Counted from the first letter of the stretch, positions 27,946-36,624 are shown. The stretch: DNA of 64,000 bases from Pyrobaculum neutrophilum V24Sta (GCF_000019805.1 NC_010525.1:682001-746000); one strand, 5' to 3'. Numbers and translations are program-made. The notes: generated by a model from the letters alone, not told the origin.

Positions 27946-28905
27946 ATGGAGCACCTCTTGAGAAACGTGGAGGAGGTGGTGACTAAGGAGGAGTTCTTGA
28001 ACTTGCGAGGCGGCGTGGCGTACCTCGGGTTCGAGCCTCTGTGGCCTATACACGTGGGTTGGCTCGTCTGGGCCCACAAGCTGGCGGAGCTGAGGGAGGC
28101 CGGGTTCGACGTCGTTGTGCTCGTCGCCACGTGGCACGCCTGGATAAACGACAAGGGGTCTCTGGAGGAGCTCCGTAGCCACGGCGAAAAGGTAAAGGCG
28201 GTGTTGGACAAAATCGGCAAGTTCAAGTACGTATATGGAGACGAGATCGCGAAGGACCCCCGCTACTGGGAGCTTGTGGTGAAGACGGCCAAGGAGACCT
28301 CGCTGGCGCGGGTGAGGAGGGCCACCCCGGTCATGGGGAGGCGCACGGAGGAGGTGGAGCTCGACTTCTCGAAGCTCCTCTACCCGATAATGCAGGTGGC
28401 CGACATATTCTACCTGGGCGTAGACGTGGCCGTGGGGGGCATGGACCAGAGGCGGGCCCACATGCTGGCGCGCGACGTCGCCGAGAGGCTCGGCTTCAAG
28501 AAGCCCGTCGCTATACACACACCGATTATAACCTCGCTCTCCGGCACCGGCAGGATGGAGGGCACCCACAGAGAGCTAGACGAGGTGTACGCCATGTACA
28601 AGATGAGCAAGTCGAAGCCCCAAAGCGCCATACTGGTCACAGACGCCGAGGAGGAGGTCAGAAGGAAGATCTGGGCGGCCTACTGCCCCCCCAGAGAGAC
28701 GAAGTTCAACCCGGTGTTTGAAATAGCGGCGTACCTCCTCATACCCTACGGCGGACCGCTGGAGGTAGGCGGACGGCGCTACGAAGACGCCGAGGCGCTG
28801 GGGAAGGACTACAGAGAGGGGGCTGTATCTCCACAGGCGTTGAAAGAGGCGGTGGCGGCGGCGCTGGCGGCTATGCTCACGAGGTTGGGGGCCCCCAGAA
28901 GCTAG
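27946..28905 (+). CDS. tyrS: tyrosyl-tRNA synthetase
   Basis: Charges tRNA-Tyr. The 319 residues are the usual length of the short archaeal/eukaryal form. The class I signature is diverged as PIHVGWLVWAHK, and the KMSKS loop is YKMSKSKPQ. Tyrosine-site residues appear in LYPIMQVADIFYLGVDVAVGGMDQR. The TATA box GTTATATATAG at about 27919-27928 lies some 23 bases before ATG 27946. It is divergent from the transketolase-aro operon, so tyrosine charging and aromatic synthesis share one control region. A hairpin CCAACCCCCTTTGGGGTTCC follows at about 28925-28944. Confidence 0.96.
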   Translation: MEHLLRNVEEVVTKEEFLNLRGGVAYLGFEPLWPIHVGWLVWAHKLAELREAGFDVVVLVATWHAWINDKGSLEELRSHGEKVKAVLDKIGKFKYVYGDEIAKDPRYWELVVKTAKETSLARVRRATPVMGRRTEEVELDFSKLLYPIMQVADIFYLGVDVAVGGMDQRRAHMLARDVAERLGFKKPVAIHTPIITSLSGTGRMEGTHRELDEVYAMYKMSKSKPQSAILVTDAEEEVRRKIWAAYCPPRETKFNPVFEIAAYLLIPYGGPLEVGGRRYEDAEALGKDYREGAVSPQALKEAVAAALAAMLTRLGAPRS

Positions 28906-29014
28906 CCCCACCCACGAACTCGCCTCCAACCCCCTTTGGGGTTCCGCGTCGAGCGCTCCTGGCCGGCGCCGTAGCGGACCCCTCAAATTAATATCCCGGG
29001 TCTATAGGTCTGCC

Positions 29015-30001
29015 ATGCTGTATATAGTTGGGGGTCCTCAACAGGGAAAGTCCCTAAAGGAGGAGATCGAGGCTAGGGGAGTGCCGGCGTGGTATGTAGA
29101 GCTGTGGGGGCACTATATAGTGGCTACGCCGCCGAACGCCAAGCTCCAGGATCTGAAAACCCCCGTCAAAGCAGCCATAGAGCTTAGGACAGACGGCCAA
29201 CTGGTCTCCAGGGAGTGGAAGAGGGACCCCACGCCTGTCTACATCGGAGGTAGGGAGGTGAGGGAGGGGAAGATCTTCATAATAGCCGGCCCCTGCTCGG
29301 TGGAGACCGAGGACCAGATCATGAAGACTGCGAGGTTTGTAAAAGAGGCTGGGGCGGACGCGTTGAGGGGCGGCGCCTTCAAGCCGAGGACAAGCCCCTA
29401 CACATTCCAAGGCCTAGGGGAGGAGGGGCTGAAGCTGTTGGCCAAGGCCAGGGAGGAGACGGGCCTCCCCGCCGTCACGGAGCTTATGGACCCGGAGGAC
29501 ATGCCGCTGGTGGTTAAATACGCAGACGCGATACAGGTGGGGGCTAGGAACATGCAGAACTTCACCCTTCTTAAGAAGCTCGGCCGGGCGGGCAAGCCGG
29601 TGCTCCTCAAGAGAGGCTTTGGAAACACCATAGAGGAGTGGCTGCTGGCGGCTGAGTACGTGGCTCTCCACGGCAACGGCGGCATTATCCTAGTGGAGAG
29701 GGGCATCAGAACCTTCGACAAAACCCTTAGGTTTACGCTCGACGTAGGCGCGATAGCCTACGCCAAACAACACACCCACCTGCCAGTGATAGGCGACCCC
29801 AGCCACCCGGCTGGAGACAGGAGATATGTCATACCGCTGGCCCTCGCCATATTAGCGGCTGGGGCAGACGGCCTAATCGTGGAGGTGCACCCCGACCCCG
29901 ATAGGGCGTGGAGCGACGCAAAACAACAGCTCACCTTCGACCAGTTCAGAGAGCTTGTACAAAAGGCTAGAGAAGTGGCGAGGGCTCTAGGCAAGAGCTA
30001 A
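29015..30001 (+). CDS. 3-deoxy-7-phosphoheptulonate (DAHP) synthase, KDOP-like type
   Basis: Condenses PEP with erythrose-4-phosphate, the first step of the shikimate pathway. An N-terminal ferredoxin-like/ACT-sized domain (residues 1-75) precedes a TIM barrel. The barrel has IIAGPCSVE, GGAFKPRTSPYTFQGLG, QVGARNMQNF and KRGFGNTIEEWL, then IGDPSHPAGDR. This is the AroG/KDOPS-related Ibeta class, as in Thermotoga and Pyrococcus; the N-terminal domain may confer feedback control. TATA box AAATTAATATC lies about 26 bases before ATG 29015. The 3' end overlaps the convergent MocA-like gene by 35 bases. Confidence 0.96.
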   Translation: MLYIVGGPQQGKSLKEEIEARGVPAWYVELWGHYIVATPPNAKLQDLKTPVKAAIELRTDGQLVSREWKRDPTPVYIGGREVREGKIFIIAGPCSVETEDQIMKTARFVKEAGADALRGGAFKPRTSPYTFQGLGEEGLKLLAKAREETGLPAVTELMDPEDMPLVVKYADAIQVGARNMQNFTLLKKLGRAGKPVLLKRGFGNTIEEWLLAAEYVALHGNGGIILVERGIRTFDKTLRFTLDVGAIAYAKQHTHLPVIGDPSHPAGDRRYVIPLALAILAAGADGLIVEVHPDPDRAWSDAKQQLTFDQFRELVQKAREVARALGKS

Positions 30002-30590
30002 GGCTCTCCAGCTCTCCTGGGCTGTCCACGTCGATCAATACCCCTGGGTCGTCCACTGGGATATATTTCGTCGAGACGGCGTTTATTAAAGCGCGGAGGC
30101 CCACATCGCCGGTAAGACCCATCGCGAGCGGGTAGACGTCTCTACAAGACGCCACGGGATTCCCTCTGCGGCCGCCGTACGTAGGCACGGCCAAGCCGGC
30201 GCCGCATCCCCCGGCTATTTTGAGGTGCGTCTCCGGCCTCACGCAGGGCATATCGCCGAGGGCCCACAAGATGCAGGGTCTGTCGTAAAGCGCAGCGAGA
30301 GCCGACTTCACGCTCGTAGATAGGCCAAACCGCCACCAGGGGTTATACACAACGCCGTCGACGCCGCCGGCCGCCTCAGCGACCTCCCTCCTGTTTACCA
30401 CGATGTATATCTCAAGGCCTGCTCTCCTGAGCGACTCGGCGGCCCACCACACAAGAGGCCGCCCGCGCCATATGTGGAGAAGCTTGTCGCCTCCGAAGCG
30501 CGTGGAGCTGCCCGCCGCGAGCAACGCCGCTACGCACCTCTGCGGCTCAAGCCGTAGATGCCGACGATAGCTATCGCCTTTTAACTCCAC
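29967..30590 (-). CDS. MobA/MocA-like nucleotidyltransferase
   Basis: A 207-residue protein of the MobA-like NTP transferase fold. It begins with the nucleotide loop ALLAAGSSTRFGGDKLLHIW (LAAGxSxRxGxxK), and continues with GRPLVWWAAESLRRAG, ALGDMPCVRPE and a C-terminal DIDSPGELE-like segment (LIDVDSPGELE). MocA adds CMP to molybdopterin to make the dinucleotide cofactor of xanthine-oxidase-type hydroxylases. The adjacent Mo-hydroxylase genes (31.1-35.6 kb, same strand) support that role over guanylylation. The first ~15 residues precede the fold, so the start may lie further in. Confidence 0.85.
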   Translation of the reverse strand: MELKGDSYRRHLRLEPQRCVAALLAAGSSTRFGGDKLLHIWRGRPLVWWAAESLRRAGLEIYIVVNRREVAEAAGGVDGVVYNPWWRFGLSTSVKSALAALYDRPCILWALGDMPCVRPETHLKIAGGCGAGLAVPTYGGRRGNPVASCRDVYPLAMGLTGDVGLRALINAVSTKYIPVDDPGVLIDVDSPGELESLSSCLEPSPLL

Positions 30591-30635
30591 GGGTTAGACA
30601 CGTCAGGTGGGAAAAATAGCTTACGGCGTTTATCG

Positions 30636-30989
30636 TCAACGTTGCTTCAGAGCATAGATGAGAAAGGCGACTATGGCGTTTACGGCTATGCTCTCCACGA
30701 GGCCGAAGATCTTCAACAGCGGTAGCGGCTCAACGCCTACAAATGAAAAGATCCAGTCTGATGTAAGCCAGAAGAGGATTGGCCCAACCACCGGAAGGAA
30801 GCCCAAGACAAGCGCCAACGTGTATACAGCCCAGCCTAAGAAGGCGCCGGCGTAAAGCGCTATGCCAACGGAGCCCGTCTTCATATAAACGCCGCCGACT
30901 GCCACCATTACAGAAACAGCCATAGATGTGCAGGCAAGCCCAGCCCCTATCGAGCTCTTTCCCACATCATATTCATCGATTAAACACAC
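30636..30989 (-). CDS. small integral membrane protein of unknown function
   Basis: A 117-residue protein with about three or four hydrophobic segments (MAVSVMVAVGG, ALYAGAFLGWAVYTLALVLGFLPVVGPILFWL in two parts, and SIAVNAIVAFLIYALK). I do not recognise a family. GTG 30989 has a TATA-like CTTTAATACG about 26 bases upstream, which supports a leaderless transcript. It sits between the MocA-like gene and the Mo-hydroxylase large subunit on the same strand, but with its own promoter, so a link to that enzyme is only positional. Confidence 0.7.
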   Translation of the reverse strand: MCLIDEYDVGKSSIGAGLACTSMAVSVMVAVGGVYMKTGSVGIALYAGAFLGWAVYTLALVLGFLPVVGPILFWLTSDWIFSFVGVEPLPLLKIFGLVESIAVNAIVAFLIYALKQR

Positions 30990-31088
30990 TTGTAGGGCTG
31001 TCCATCGACGCCCGTATTAAAGAGAGGCCATCTACGAGGCGCCCGGTCTCCCCCGGGGAGGGCTTAATTCAGATCTCCATCGGTGGAA

Positions 31089-31130
31089 TGACCACCACGC
31101 TCCCCGCCCTCTAGGGCGGGGCTTTCTGTT
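31089..31130 (-). mobile_element. 42-bp solo remnant of an IS200/IS605-type element
   Basis: Read on the minus strand, TTAC is followed by AACAGAAAGCCCCGCC, a hairpin (CCCCGCCCTAGAGGGCGGGG) and an end GGTCA. The full TnpB element at 53693-55189 has the same order at its ends: TTAC, AACCGAAAGCCCCGC, a hairpin, and finally GGTCA. This short copy joins the left-end start to the right-end finish with one hairpin and nothing between. It is best explained as an internal deletion product or a mini-element moved in trans. It lies between the membrane gene and the Mo-hydroxylase large subunit and may act as a terminator. Confidence 0.65.
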
Positions 31131-31143
31131 GTAAGGGCTTCCC

Positions 31144-33318
31144 TTACCTCAACATCCTCCAGATGTCCTCGGGCGACACGGGGGTCTTAGATATCCTAAC
31201 CCCAGGCTTGACCCTGCGTATGGCGTCTTCCACAGCCGCCACCACAGCCGGCGTGGAAGCGATCGTGGCGGCTTCCCCTATGCCTTTTGTCCCTGTGGGG
31301 TGTTTAGAGGGGTGGGGCTCCTCGGCGAAGTGCACCTCGAAACGGGGCGCCTCGGCGGCTGTGGGCACGTGGTAGAACGCCAGATTCGACGTGACGAGGT
31401 TTCCATCGCCGTCGTAGACGACCTCCTCGTATAGGGCTTGGGCGATGCCCTGGAGAGCGCCGCCCATTACCTGCCCCGCGGCTAGGAGCGGGTTGACGAC
31501 GACGCCGACGTCGTCGTACGACCTGTAGAGGATGGGCTTCACGAAGCCGGTCTCGGGGTCGAGCTCCACCACGGCGACGTGGACGCCGAAGGGGAAGGTG
31601 GGCTCCGCGTGGTAGATAGACTCCACGGTCAGCTGAGCCTCGGCCTTCCCTCTGTAGACGGCCTTAACCACATCGCCGATGGAGATCTCCCTGCCGCCGC
31701 AGCGGAACTTGCCGCCGCCGTACTCCGGCCTGCAGCCCAGTAGCTTCTCCGCCGCCTTGGCCAGCTCGGCCTTCAGCTTCCTAGCCGCCTGGATAGCGGC
31801 GGAGCCGCCCGCTGTAATCGAGCGGCTGCCCATCGTTCCGATCCCATCGCCTATGTACGCGGTGTCTCCCCAGTACACCTTCACAGCCTCCGGAGACACC
31901 TCAAGCTCGTCGGCTACCACCTGGGCGAGGGCGGTGGCGAGGCCTTGGCCGTGCGGCGTCAACGCGGTGTAGAGCGTAAAACTGCCGTCTTCCTCGGCCC
32001 TCAAGATCGCCGTCTCGTAGCCGAAGGTGGTGATTTCGACATATACCGACAGCCCAACCCCCAGCAACCTGCCCCTCCGCGCCTCCTCCTCAGCCCACTT
32101 CCTGAGCTGGTGGTAGCCCAGCCTCTCCAGCCCCCTCTCGAAGGTGGCCGGGTAATCCCCTGTGTCGTAGGTGATGCCGAAGACGTTTGTGTAGGGGAGC
32201 TGCCGGACTAGGTTCCTCCTCCTGATCTCCACCCTGTCTATCCCCAGCTCGTCCGCGACGTGGTCAACTATACGCTCGATAAAGAGGGTGGCCTCCGGCC
32301 TCCCGGCCCCCCTGTAGGCGCTGAGCGGCGTCTTGTTCGTCAGAACCGCCACGGCCTTCACTCTGCCGTGCCGTATGTCGTAGGGACCCGGGAGCATCCT
32401 GGCGGCGGTGTCCGCCAAGCCCTCCCCCCAGTAGTAGGCCCCGGCGTCTTCGTACACAACCCCCTCCACCGCCAGTATCCGCCCGTCCCGCCTCGCCCCC
32501 GCTCTATATTCGAGGACGAGCCCCCGGCCGTGTGTGGTAGCTCTAAAGTCCTCCGTCCTCGTGGCCACCCACTTCACAGGCGCTCTGAGGACGTAGGCAG
32601 CCCTCGCCACCCACAGCTCCTCCGGATACACAAGGAGCTTAGACCCGAAGGCCCCCCCGACGTGGGGCTGTATCACCCTGACCTTAGCCAGAGGCAAGCC
32701 GAGGGCTTTGGCCACCTCCTTCCTAATGTCGAAGGGCACCTGGGTGGAGCTCCACACCGTGAGGGTCTCCCCGTCGTATGAGGCAACGACCCCCCGCGTC
32801 TCCATGGCAGAGGGCACGAGCCGCTGTATCGAGAACCTCCCCTCCACAACCACGTCGGCCTCGCGGAAGGCCCTCTCCACATCGCCGCCGGTGTACACCC
32901 TCTCATACACCACGTTGGATCCAAGGCTCTCGTCTACAAGCGGCGCGCCTGGCTTCAACGCCTCGTACACGTCCACCACGGCAGGCAGAGGCTCGTAGTC
33001 AACCGACGCCTTCTCCAACGCGTCGTAGAGAACGTAGCGGTCTCGCGCCACCACCATCGCCACGGCCTCCCCCTGATACCTCACCTTCCCCCCAGGCGCG
33101 AAGTCAAAGCCGCCGCCGGGGCCGAAGACAGCCACAACGCCGGGATGTCCAGCTACGTCCGACAAATCCACCTTCAAAACCCTCGCGTGGGCATAGGGAG
33201 ACCTGACAAAACCCGCATACAACATGCCAGGAAGATCGACGTCGTCCACATACCGCGCCTTCCCCCTAAGAATCACGTCGTCTTCAAACCTGGGAAGCGG
33301 CTTGCCAACAAACCCCAC
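31144..33318 (-). CDS. molybdopterin-binding large subunit of a xanthine-oxidase-family hydroxylase
   Basis: The 724-residue catalytic subunit of a Mo-hydroxylase (aldehyde oxidase/CO-dehydrogenase-like). Seen: the N-terminal KARYVDDVDLPGMLY, HVGGAFGSKL, the active-site loop AYRGAGRPE, TGSRSITAGGSAA-like MGSRSITAGGSAAI and the C-terminal GTKGIGEAATIAS, whose Glu is the catalytic base. The loop AYRGAGR is that of form II/aldehyde-oxidase-like proteins; genuine CO dehydrogenase has AYxCSFR. So oxidation of an aldehyde or heterocycle is more likely than CO. The medium and small subunits lie upstream on the same strand, separated by an ATPase gene on the other strand. GTG 33318 has a TATA box 25 bases upstream. 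Confidence 0.93.
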   Translation of the reverse strand: MGFVGKPLPRFEDDVILRGKARYVDDVDLPGMLYAGFVRSPYAHARVLKVDLSDVAGHPGVVAVFGPGGGFDFAPGGKVRYQGEAVAMVVARDRYVLYDALEKASVDYEPLPAVVDVYEALKPGAPLVDESLGSNVVYERVYTGGDVERAFREADVVVEGRFSIQRLVPSAMETRGVVASYDGETLTVWSSTQVPFDIRKEVAKALGLPLAKVRVIQPHVGGAFGSKLLVYPEELWVARAAYVLRAPVKWVATRTEDFRATTHGRGLVLEYRAGARRDGRILAVEGVVYEDAGAYYWGEGLADTAARMLPGPYDIRHGRVKAVAVLTNKTPLSAYRGAGRPEATLFIERIVDHVADELGIDRVEIRRRNLVRQLPYTNVFGITYDTGDYPATFERGLERLGYHQLRKWAEEEARRGRLLGVGLSVYVEITTFGYETAILRAEEDGSFTLYTALTPHGQGLATALAQVVADELEVSPEAVKVYWGDTAYIGDGIGTMGSRSITAGGSAAIQAARKLKAELAKAAEKLLGCRPEYGGGKFRCGGREISIGDVVKAVYRGKAEAQLTVESIYHAEPTFPFGVHVAVVELDPETGFVKPILYRSYDDVGVVVNPLLAAGQVMGGALQGIAQALYEEVVYDGDGNLVTSNLAFYHVPTAAEAPRFEVHFAEEPHPSKHPTGTKGIGEAATIASTPAVVAAVEDAIRRVKPGVRISKTPVSPEDIWRMLR

Positions 33319-33361
33319 ACGCGCATCTAACGCCCCAGTTATAAACGTTAATAAAGCGGAT

Positions 33362-34363
33362 GTGCACAGCCACGTGGATATCTTCGTCGGCCGTGTCCGG
33401 GAGCTTGGGTGGTTTAGGGAGGTTATGGGGGTGCAACATACCTACCCCTTCCTCCTCTACGGCCCTCTCGGCTGCGGCAAGACGACGCTGGCGCAGAAGG
33501 TCGCGGAGAAGGCGGAGGAGCTCTTCGGCGATGCGCTGGTTCTCTACGTAAACACTAGGGCTGAGAGGTGGGACGACGCCCTCGTCACAAACGCCGTTGA
33601 CATACTGGGCGAGGTGGCGAAGGCTCTGGCGGCCCAGTTCGCCGGCAGGCCGGCGGGGGAGGTCGCGGCCAAGTTCACCACAACCGCAATACTAGAGATA
33701 CTGAAGCGCCTCTCCCTGCGCAACGTGGAGAAGGTGCTCCTCGTAGTGGACGAGTTCCACCACGCCTATGGGGACGACCCAGTCGGCTGGGTCAAATACT
33801 TCATGGACAGGATGGAACACCCAACGCTTAGGGTAAAAGAGCTGAAAAACAAGATATACAACGTCGTCCTCATAACGTCTGAGTATGCCGCCGTTGAGAG
33901 GATACTTCCGAGGGGCTACGCCGATCCGTATATGGTTTGGAATCTGGCGCGGGAGGAGTTTAGAGAGCTCTACGACGCCCTCAACCCGCCTATAGATTTC
34001 GAGACGCTCTGGCGGACATGCGGAGGAAACCCAAGATGCGCAGGCGACTTGAAGAGGGTGGGCTGGGACGTGGAGAGGTATGAGGAGGAGTTGATAGAAA
34101 GAGAAAATATAAATAAAATGGTGAAAGAGGCGGCCAAGCTCGGCGTTGTTGAATTGCTCAAGCGGGCGGTGGAAGACCCGGACGTCCTCGACCAGCCGGG
34201 GGCCGAGAGGCTGGAAAGGCTACTCTACAGGTACAACAAGGTGTTGGAAATAAAGAGGACAATCGCCGGTGGGAAGCCGCCGAGGGATCCCGCGCTCGGC
34301 GTCGGCGAACGCTACGCCTGGCACTGGCCGGCGCTTAAAGACGCGGTGGCAAAAGCGCTTTAG
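33362..34363 (+). CDS. archaeal AAA-type ATPase
   Basis: A 333-residue P-loop ATPase of the archaeal ATP-binding family often found as mobile, lineage-expanded genes. Seen: the entry motif DIFVGRVRELGWF, Walker A GPLGCGKTT at about residue 40, Walker B VLLVVDEFHHAYGD, and a sensor-like VVLITSEYAAVERI, with a C-terminal winged-helix-like region. GTG 33362 is preferred; the upstream open frame back to 33224 is a shadow of the large-subunit gene. Its promoter (TTATAAAC at 33340-33347) is shared with that divergent gene. It sits on the opposite strand inside the Mo-hydroxylase operon and ends four bases inside the small-subunit gene. Confidence 0.85.
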   Translation: MHSHVDIFVGRVRELGWFREVMGVQHTYPFLLYGPLGCGKTTLAQKVAEKAEELFGDALVLYVNTRAERWDDALVTNAVDILGEVAKALAAQFAGRPAGEVAAKFTTTAILEILKRLSLRNVEKVLLVVDEFHHAYGDDPVGWVKYFMDRMEHPTLRVKELKNKIYNVVLITSEYAAVERILPRGYADPYMVWNLAREEFRELYDALNPPIDFETLWRTCGGNPRCAGDLKRVGWDVERYEEELIERENINKMVKEAAKLGVVELLKRAVEDPDVLDQPGAERLERLLYRYNKVLEIKRTIAGGKPPRDPALGVGERYAWHWPALKDAVAKAL

Positions 34364-34803
34364 GAGTTTGCCACCTCTTTTACGGCCTCTACTATGTTTT
34401 GGTAGCCTGTGCATCTACAGAGCACCCCCGCGAGACCCTCCGCTATCTCTTCAGCGGTTTTGGCGCCCCTCTTGACGAGGTAATAGGCTGTGAGAAGCAT
34501 GCCGGAGGTGCAGAAGCCGCATTGCGCTGCGTGTTTCCTCTTAAACGCCTCTCTGAGCCTCTCCATGACCTCGTCGCTGTACTCGGCCGTGTATATCTCC
34601 GCTCCGTCTGCCTGCACGGCCAGCACGTTGCAGCTCTTGACCGGCCTCCCGTTCATCAACACTGTGCACGCGCCGCATGTGGCCGTGTCGCACCCCACGC
34701 GTACAGACCTGTAGCCGAGGTCTCTAAGGACGTGCACAAGCAGAGCCCTCGGCTCCACATCAACCTCATGCCAAACGCCGTTTACCCTCAGCCTCACCCT
34801 CAT
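34360..34803 (-). CDS. [2Fe-2S] small subunit of the Mo-hydroxylase
   Basis: A 147-residue electron-transfer subunit with the two canonical iron-sulfur clusters of the xanthine oxidase family. The plant-ferredoxin-type site is GCDTATCGACTVLMNGRPVKSC, shown here only by its cysteines (C..C..C...C at about residues 40-61), and the helical site is QCGFCTSGM with LCRCTGYQNIV. It passes electrons from the Mo centre to the FAD subunit. It overlaps the FAD-subunit gene by four bases and would be followed by the large subunit but for the inserted ATPase gene. Confidence 0.95.
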   Translation of the reverse strand: MRVRLRVNGVWHEVDVEPRALLVHVLRDLGYRSVRVGCDTATCGACTVLMNGRPVKSCNVLAVQADGAEIYTAEYSDEVMERLREAFKRKHAAQCGFCTSGMLLTAYYLVKRGAKTAEEIAEGLAGVLCRCTGYQNIVEAVKEVANS

Positions 34804-35618
34804 AGCCTCTCCAAAGCCCTTCTCACGGCCACGCTTAGGAGAGCCCTCCTATATTCCGCAGAGGCGCGGAAGTCCGACGGGGGGTCGGCCTCCTTAGCCG
34901 CCGCCTCGCCCGCCGCCGCGATGACGTCTCTGCCCAGGGGCGACCCCGCCAGGAGCGCCTCCACCTTCCTAAGCCTCACCGGCCTATCCCCAGCGCCTAG
35001 GGCCGCCACGCGGGCCCACACCACATGGCCCTCCTCCACCTCGGCGACGACCGCGGCCGCCGCCAGGGCGAAGTCGTTGTGCCGCCTGGAGAACTTGACG
35101 TAAGACCCCCTCTGGGGGCACCTAAATCTGACCCCCGCCACCAGCTCCCCCCTCTCCAGCGCGGTGGAGTAAGGCCCCCGGATGAAGCCGTCGGCGTCGA
35201 TCTCTCTAACGCCGCCGGGCCCCACCACCTTAACCACCGCGCCGAGCGCCAGTAGCGCGGCGGGCCAATCGCCCAGCGGGTCGGCGTGGGCGAGGGAGCC
35301 CCCCACCGTGCCCAGGGATCTCACCTGGGGGTCGCCTATCCGCGACGCCACCTGCCGCAGAAAGGGACATGGAGAATCCTCAAGCTCGAAGTGCCGCGTC
35401 AGAGCCCCCACCTCCACCACGTCTCCATATCTGACGTAGCGGAGCTCCGGGATCCCACCTATGTCAACCAAGAGGCCGTAGCGAACGAGGCGCAACTTAA
35501 GCAGAGGGATCAAGCTCTGGCCTCCCGCAAGAGGCGCCGAGTCCTCCCTCCGCGAGAGGACCTCTACGGCCTCGGAGAGAGAGCCAGCCCGCAGGTACTC
35601 GAAAGCAGGCGGGTACAT
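34800..35618 (-). CDS. FAD-binding medium subunit of the Mo-hydroxylase
   Basis: The 272-residue flavin subunit of the complex, cytoplasmic. FAD-binding motifs are LAGGQSLIPLLKLRL near residue 32 and TVGGSLAHADPLGDW near residue 105, with the C-terminal CO-dehydrogenase-flavoprotein domain afterwards. It is first in the operon: a TATA-like TTTATTTAAAA at about 35640-35650 precedes ATG 35618 by about 27 bases. The order FAD, Fe-S, (ATPase on the other strand), Mo subunit is unusual only because of the insertion. Confidence 0.94.
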   Translation of the reverse strand: MYPPAFEYLRAGSLSEAVEVLSRREDSAPLAGGQSLIPLLKLRLVRYGLLVDIGGIPELRYVRYGDVVEVGALTRHFELEDSPCPFLRQVASRIGDPQVRSLGTVGGSLAHADPLGDWPAALLALGAVVKVVGPGGVREIDADGFIRGPYSTALERGELVAGVRFRCPQRGSYVKFSRRHNDFALAAAAVVAEVEEGHVVWARVAALGAGDRPVRLRKVEALLAGSPLGRDVIAAAGEAAAKEADPPSDFRASAEYRRALLSVAVRRALERL

Positions 35619-35797
35619 GGCCGAAGAGTAGGTCCCCGTTTTTAAATAAAGACAGCCCCGGCGCCCACGCCCCGAGACGCCGGCCGCCCCTCCAGCTATG
35701 TAATATCGACGGTCTTAGGGCGGGAGCGCGGCGTAGTGGGTTGCCCAGTGGGCTGAACAGCTCCACGCTGAGGGTCCCCGGCGAACGTCTACGCGGT

Positions 35798-36550
35798 TCA
35801 GCTGTAGAGGTCTTTCAGCGCCTCCAGCGCCCTGTAGAAGGCTTCGTATGCCGCGTTGGGGTCCAGCAGGGCCTTTGGCAAATCGCCGCGGCTGAGGGCC
35901 TTTATGAACTCCTCCAGGGGGGCCTCCTCGGCGTATCTAGGCGCGTTCGGGTCGCGCAGGAGGGAGAAGGCGTAGGCGGCTAGATATCTAAAGGAGGTGC
36001 CGCCGTATTTGAACACCTCCTCGCCCGCCTCTGCGTAGATCCTCGCCAGGGCTAGACCCACCGCGTAGCTAAGCGCGATTGTGCGCGAGACGTAGTAGTC
36101 GTGTCTGGCGAGATCCCCCCACTCCGCCGCGGCCCCCAGCTCGGACCAGAAGTGGAAGGCCTCCAGAGCCCCCGGCCTACCCGGCACCTCCATCACGAGA
36201 ACCCTCTGCCCCCTTATGGAAGGAGCCCCAGGGCCAAAAAGCGGGTGGACAGACGCAACCTTCGCGTCCAGCGGAAATACGCCATACGCCTCCACCACCC
36301 CCCTCTTAAACGTGGCTATGTCCATAACCAGCCTGCCAGAGGCCAAGGGCGCCACCTCCCTAAGCACGTCCCCAGCCGCCCAAAAAGGCACAGCCACAAT
36401 GACGACCTCGGCCCACCTAACCAGCTCCCCAAGCGTAGACACGTCAGACCTAGACCTATCCACGTCGTACACCAGCGTCTCGTGGAGAGCCGAGAGCTCC
36501 CGCCTAAGCCAAACCCCCATGGCCCCACCCCCCACAATCCCCACCTTCAT
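35798..36550 (-). CDS. tyrA: prephenate dehydrogenase
   Basis: Oxidises prephenate to 4-hydroxyphenylpyruvate on the way to tyrosine, using NAD(P). The 250 residues show the Rossmann loop VGIVGGGAMGVWLRRE, VVIVAVPFWA, MDIATFKRGVVE, and the family signature ASVHPLFGPGAPSIRGQRV with the substrate-binding His. It lacks a fused chorismate mutase or ACT domain; the mutase is instead joined to AroD at 43.5 kb. It is transcribed alone; ATG 36550 is about 40 bases from the divergent surface-protein promoter. Confidence 0.93.
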   Translation of the reverse strand: MKVGIVGGGAMGVWLRRELSALHETLVYDVDRSRSDVSTLGELVRWAEVVIVAVPFWAAGDVLREVAPLASGRLVMDIATFKRGVVEAYGVFPLDAKVASVHPLFGPGAPSIRGQRVLVMEVPGRPGALEAFHFWSELGAAAEWGDLARHDYYVSRTIALSYAVGLALARIYAEAGEEVFKYGGTSFRYLAAYAFSLLRDPNAPRYAEEAPLEEFIKALSRGDLPKALLDPNAAYEAFYRALEALKDLYS

Positions 36551-36584
36551 AAACCGCTACTAACGGCGGCTTTTTAACACACGG

Positions 36585-36604
36585 CGCAACGTTGAATATT
36601 TAAG
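36585..36604 (+). promoter_or_regulatory. CAACGTT-TATA element, copy 1
   Basis: CGCAACGTTGAATATTTAAG precedes ATG 36625 with the TATA centre 25 bases upstream. The CGCAACGTT part is repeated ahead of two more genes of this locus at the same distance from the TATA box, so it is a candidate operator or extended BRE. Confidence 0.6.
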
Positions 36605-36624
36605 CTCTGGCGTGTGTGGCGCTT

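Noticed and set aside
31144-33318. Calling the Mo-hydroxylase a CO dehydrogenase
   Set aside because: The loop AYRGAGR lacks the cysteine that binds copper in true CoxL.
35640-35797. Possible small gene opposite the Mo-hydroxylase promoter region
   Set aside because: Only an open frame running into coxM-like coding sequence; start, promoter and codon pattern are lacking.
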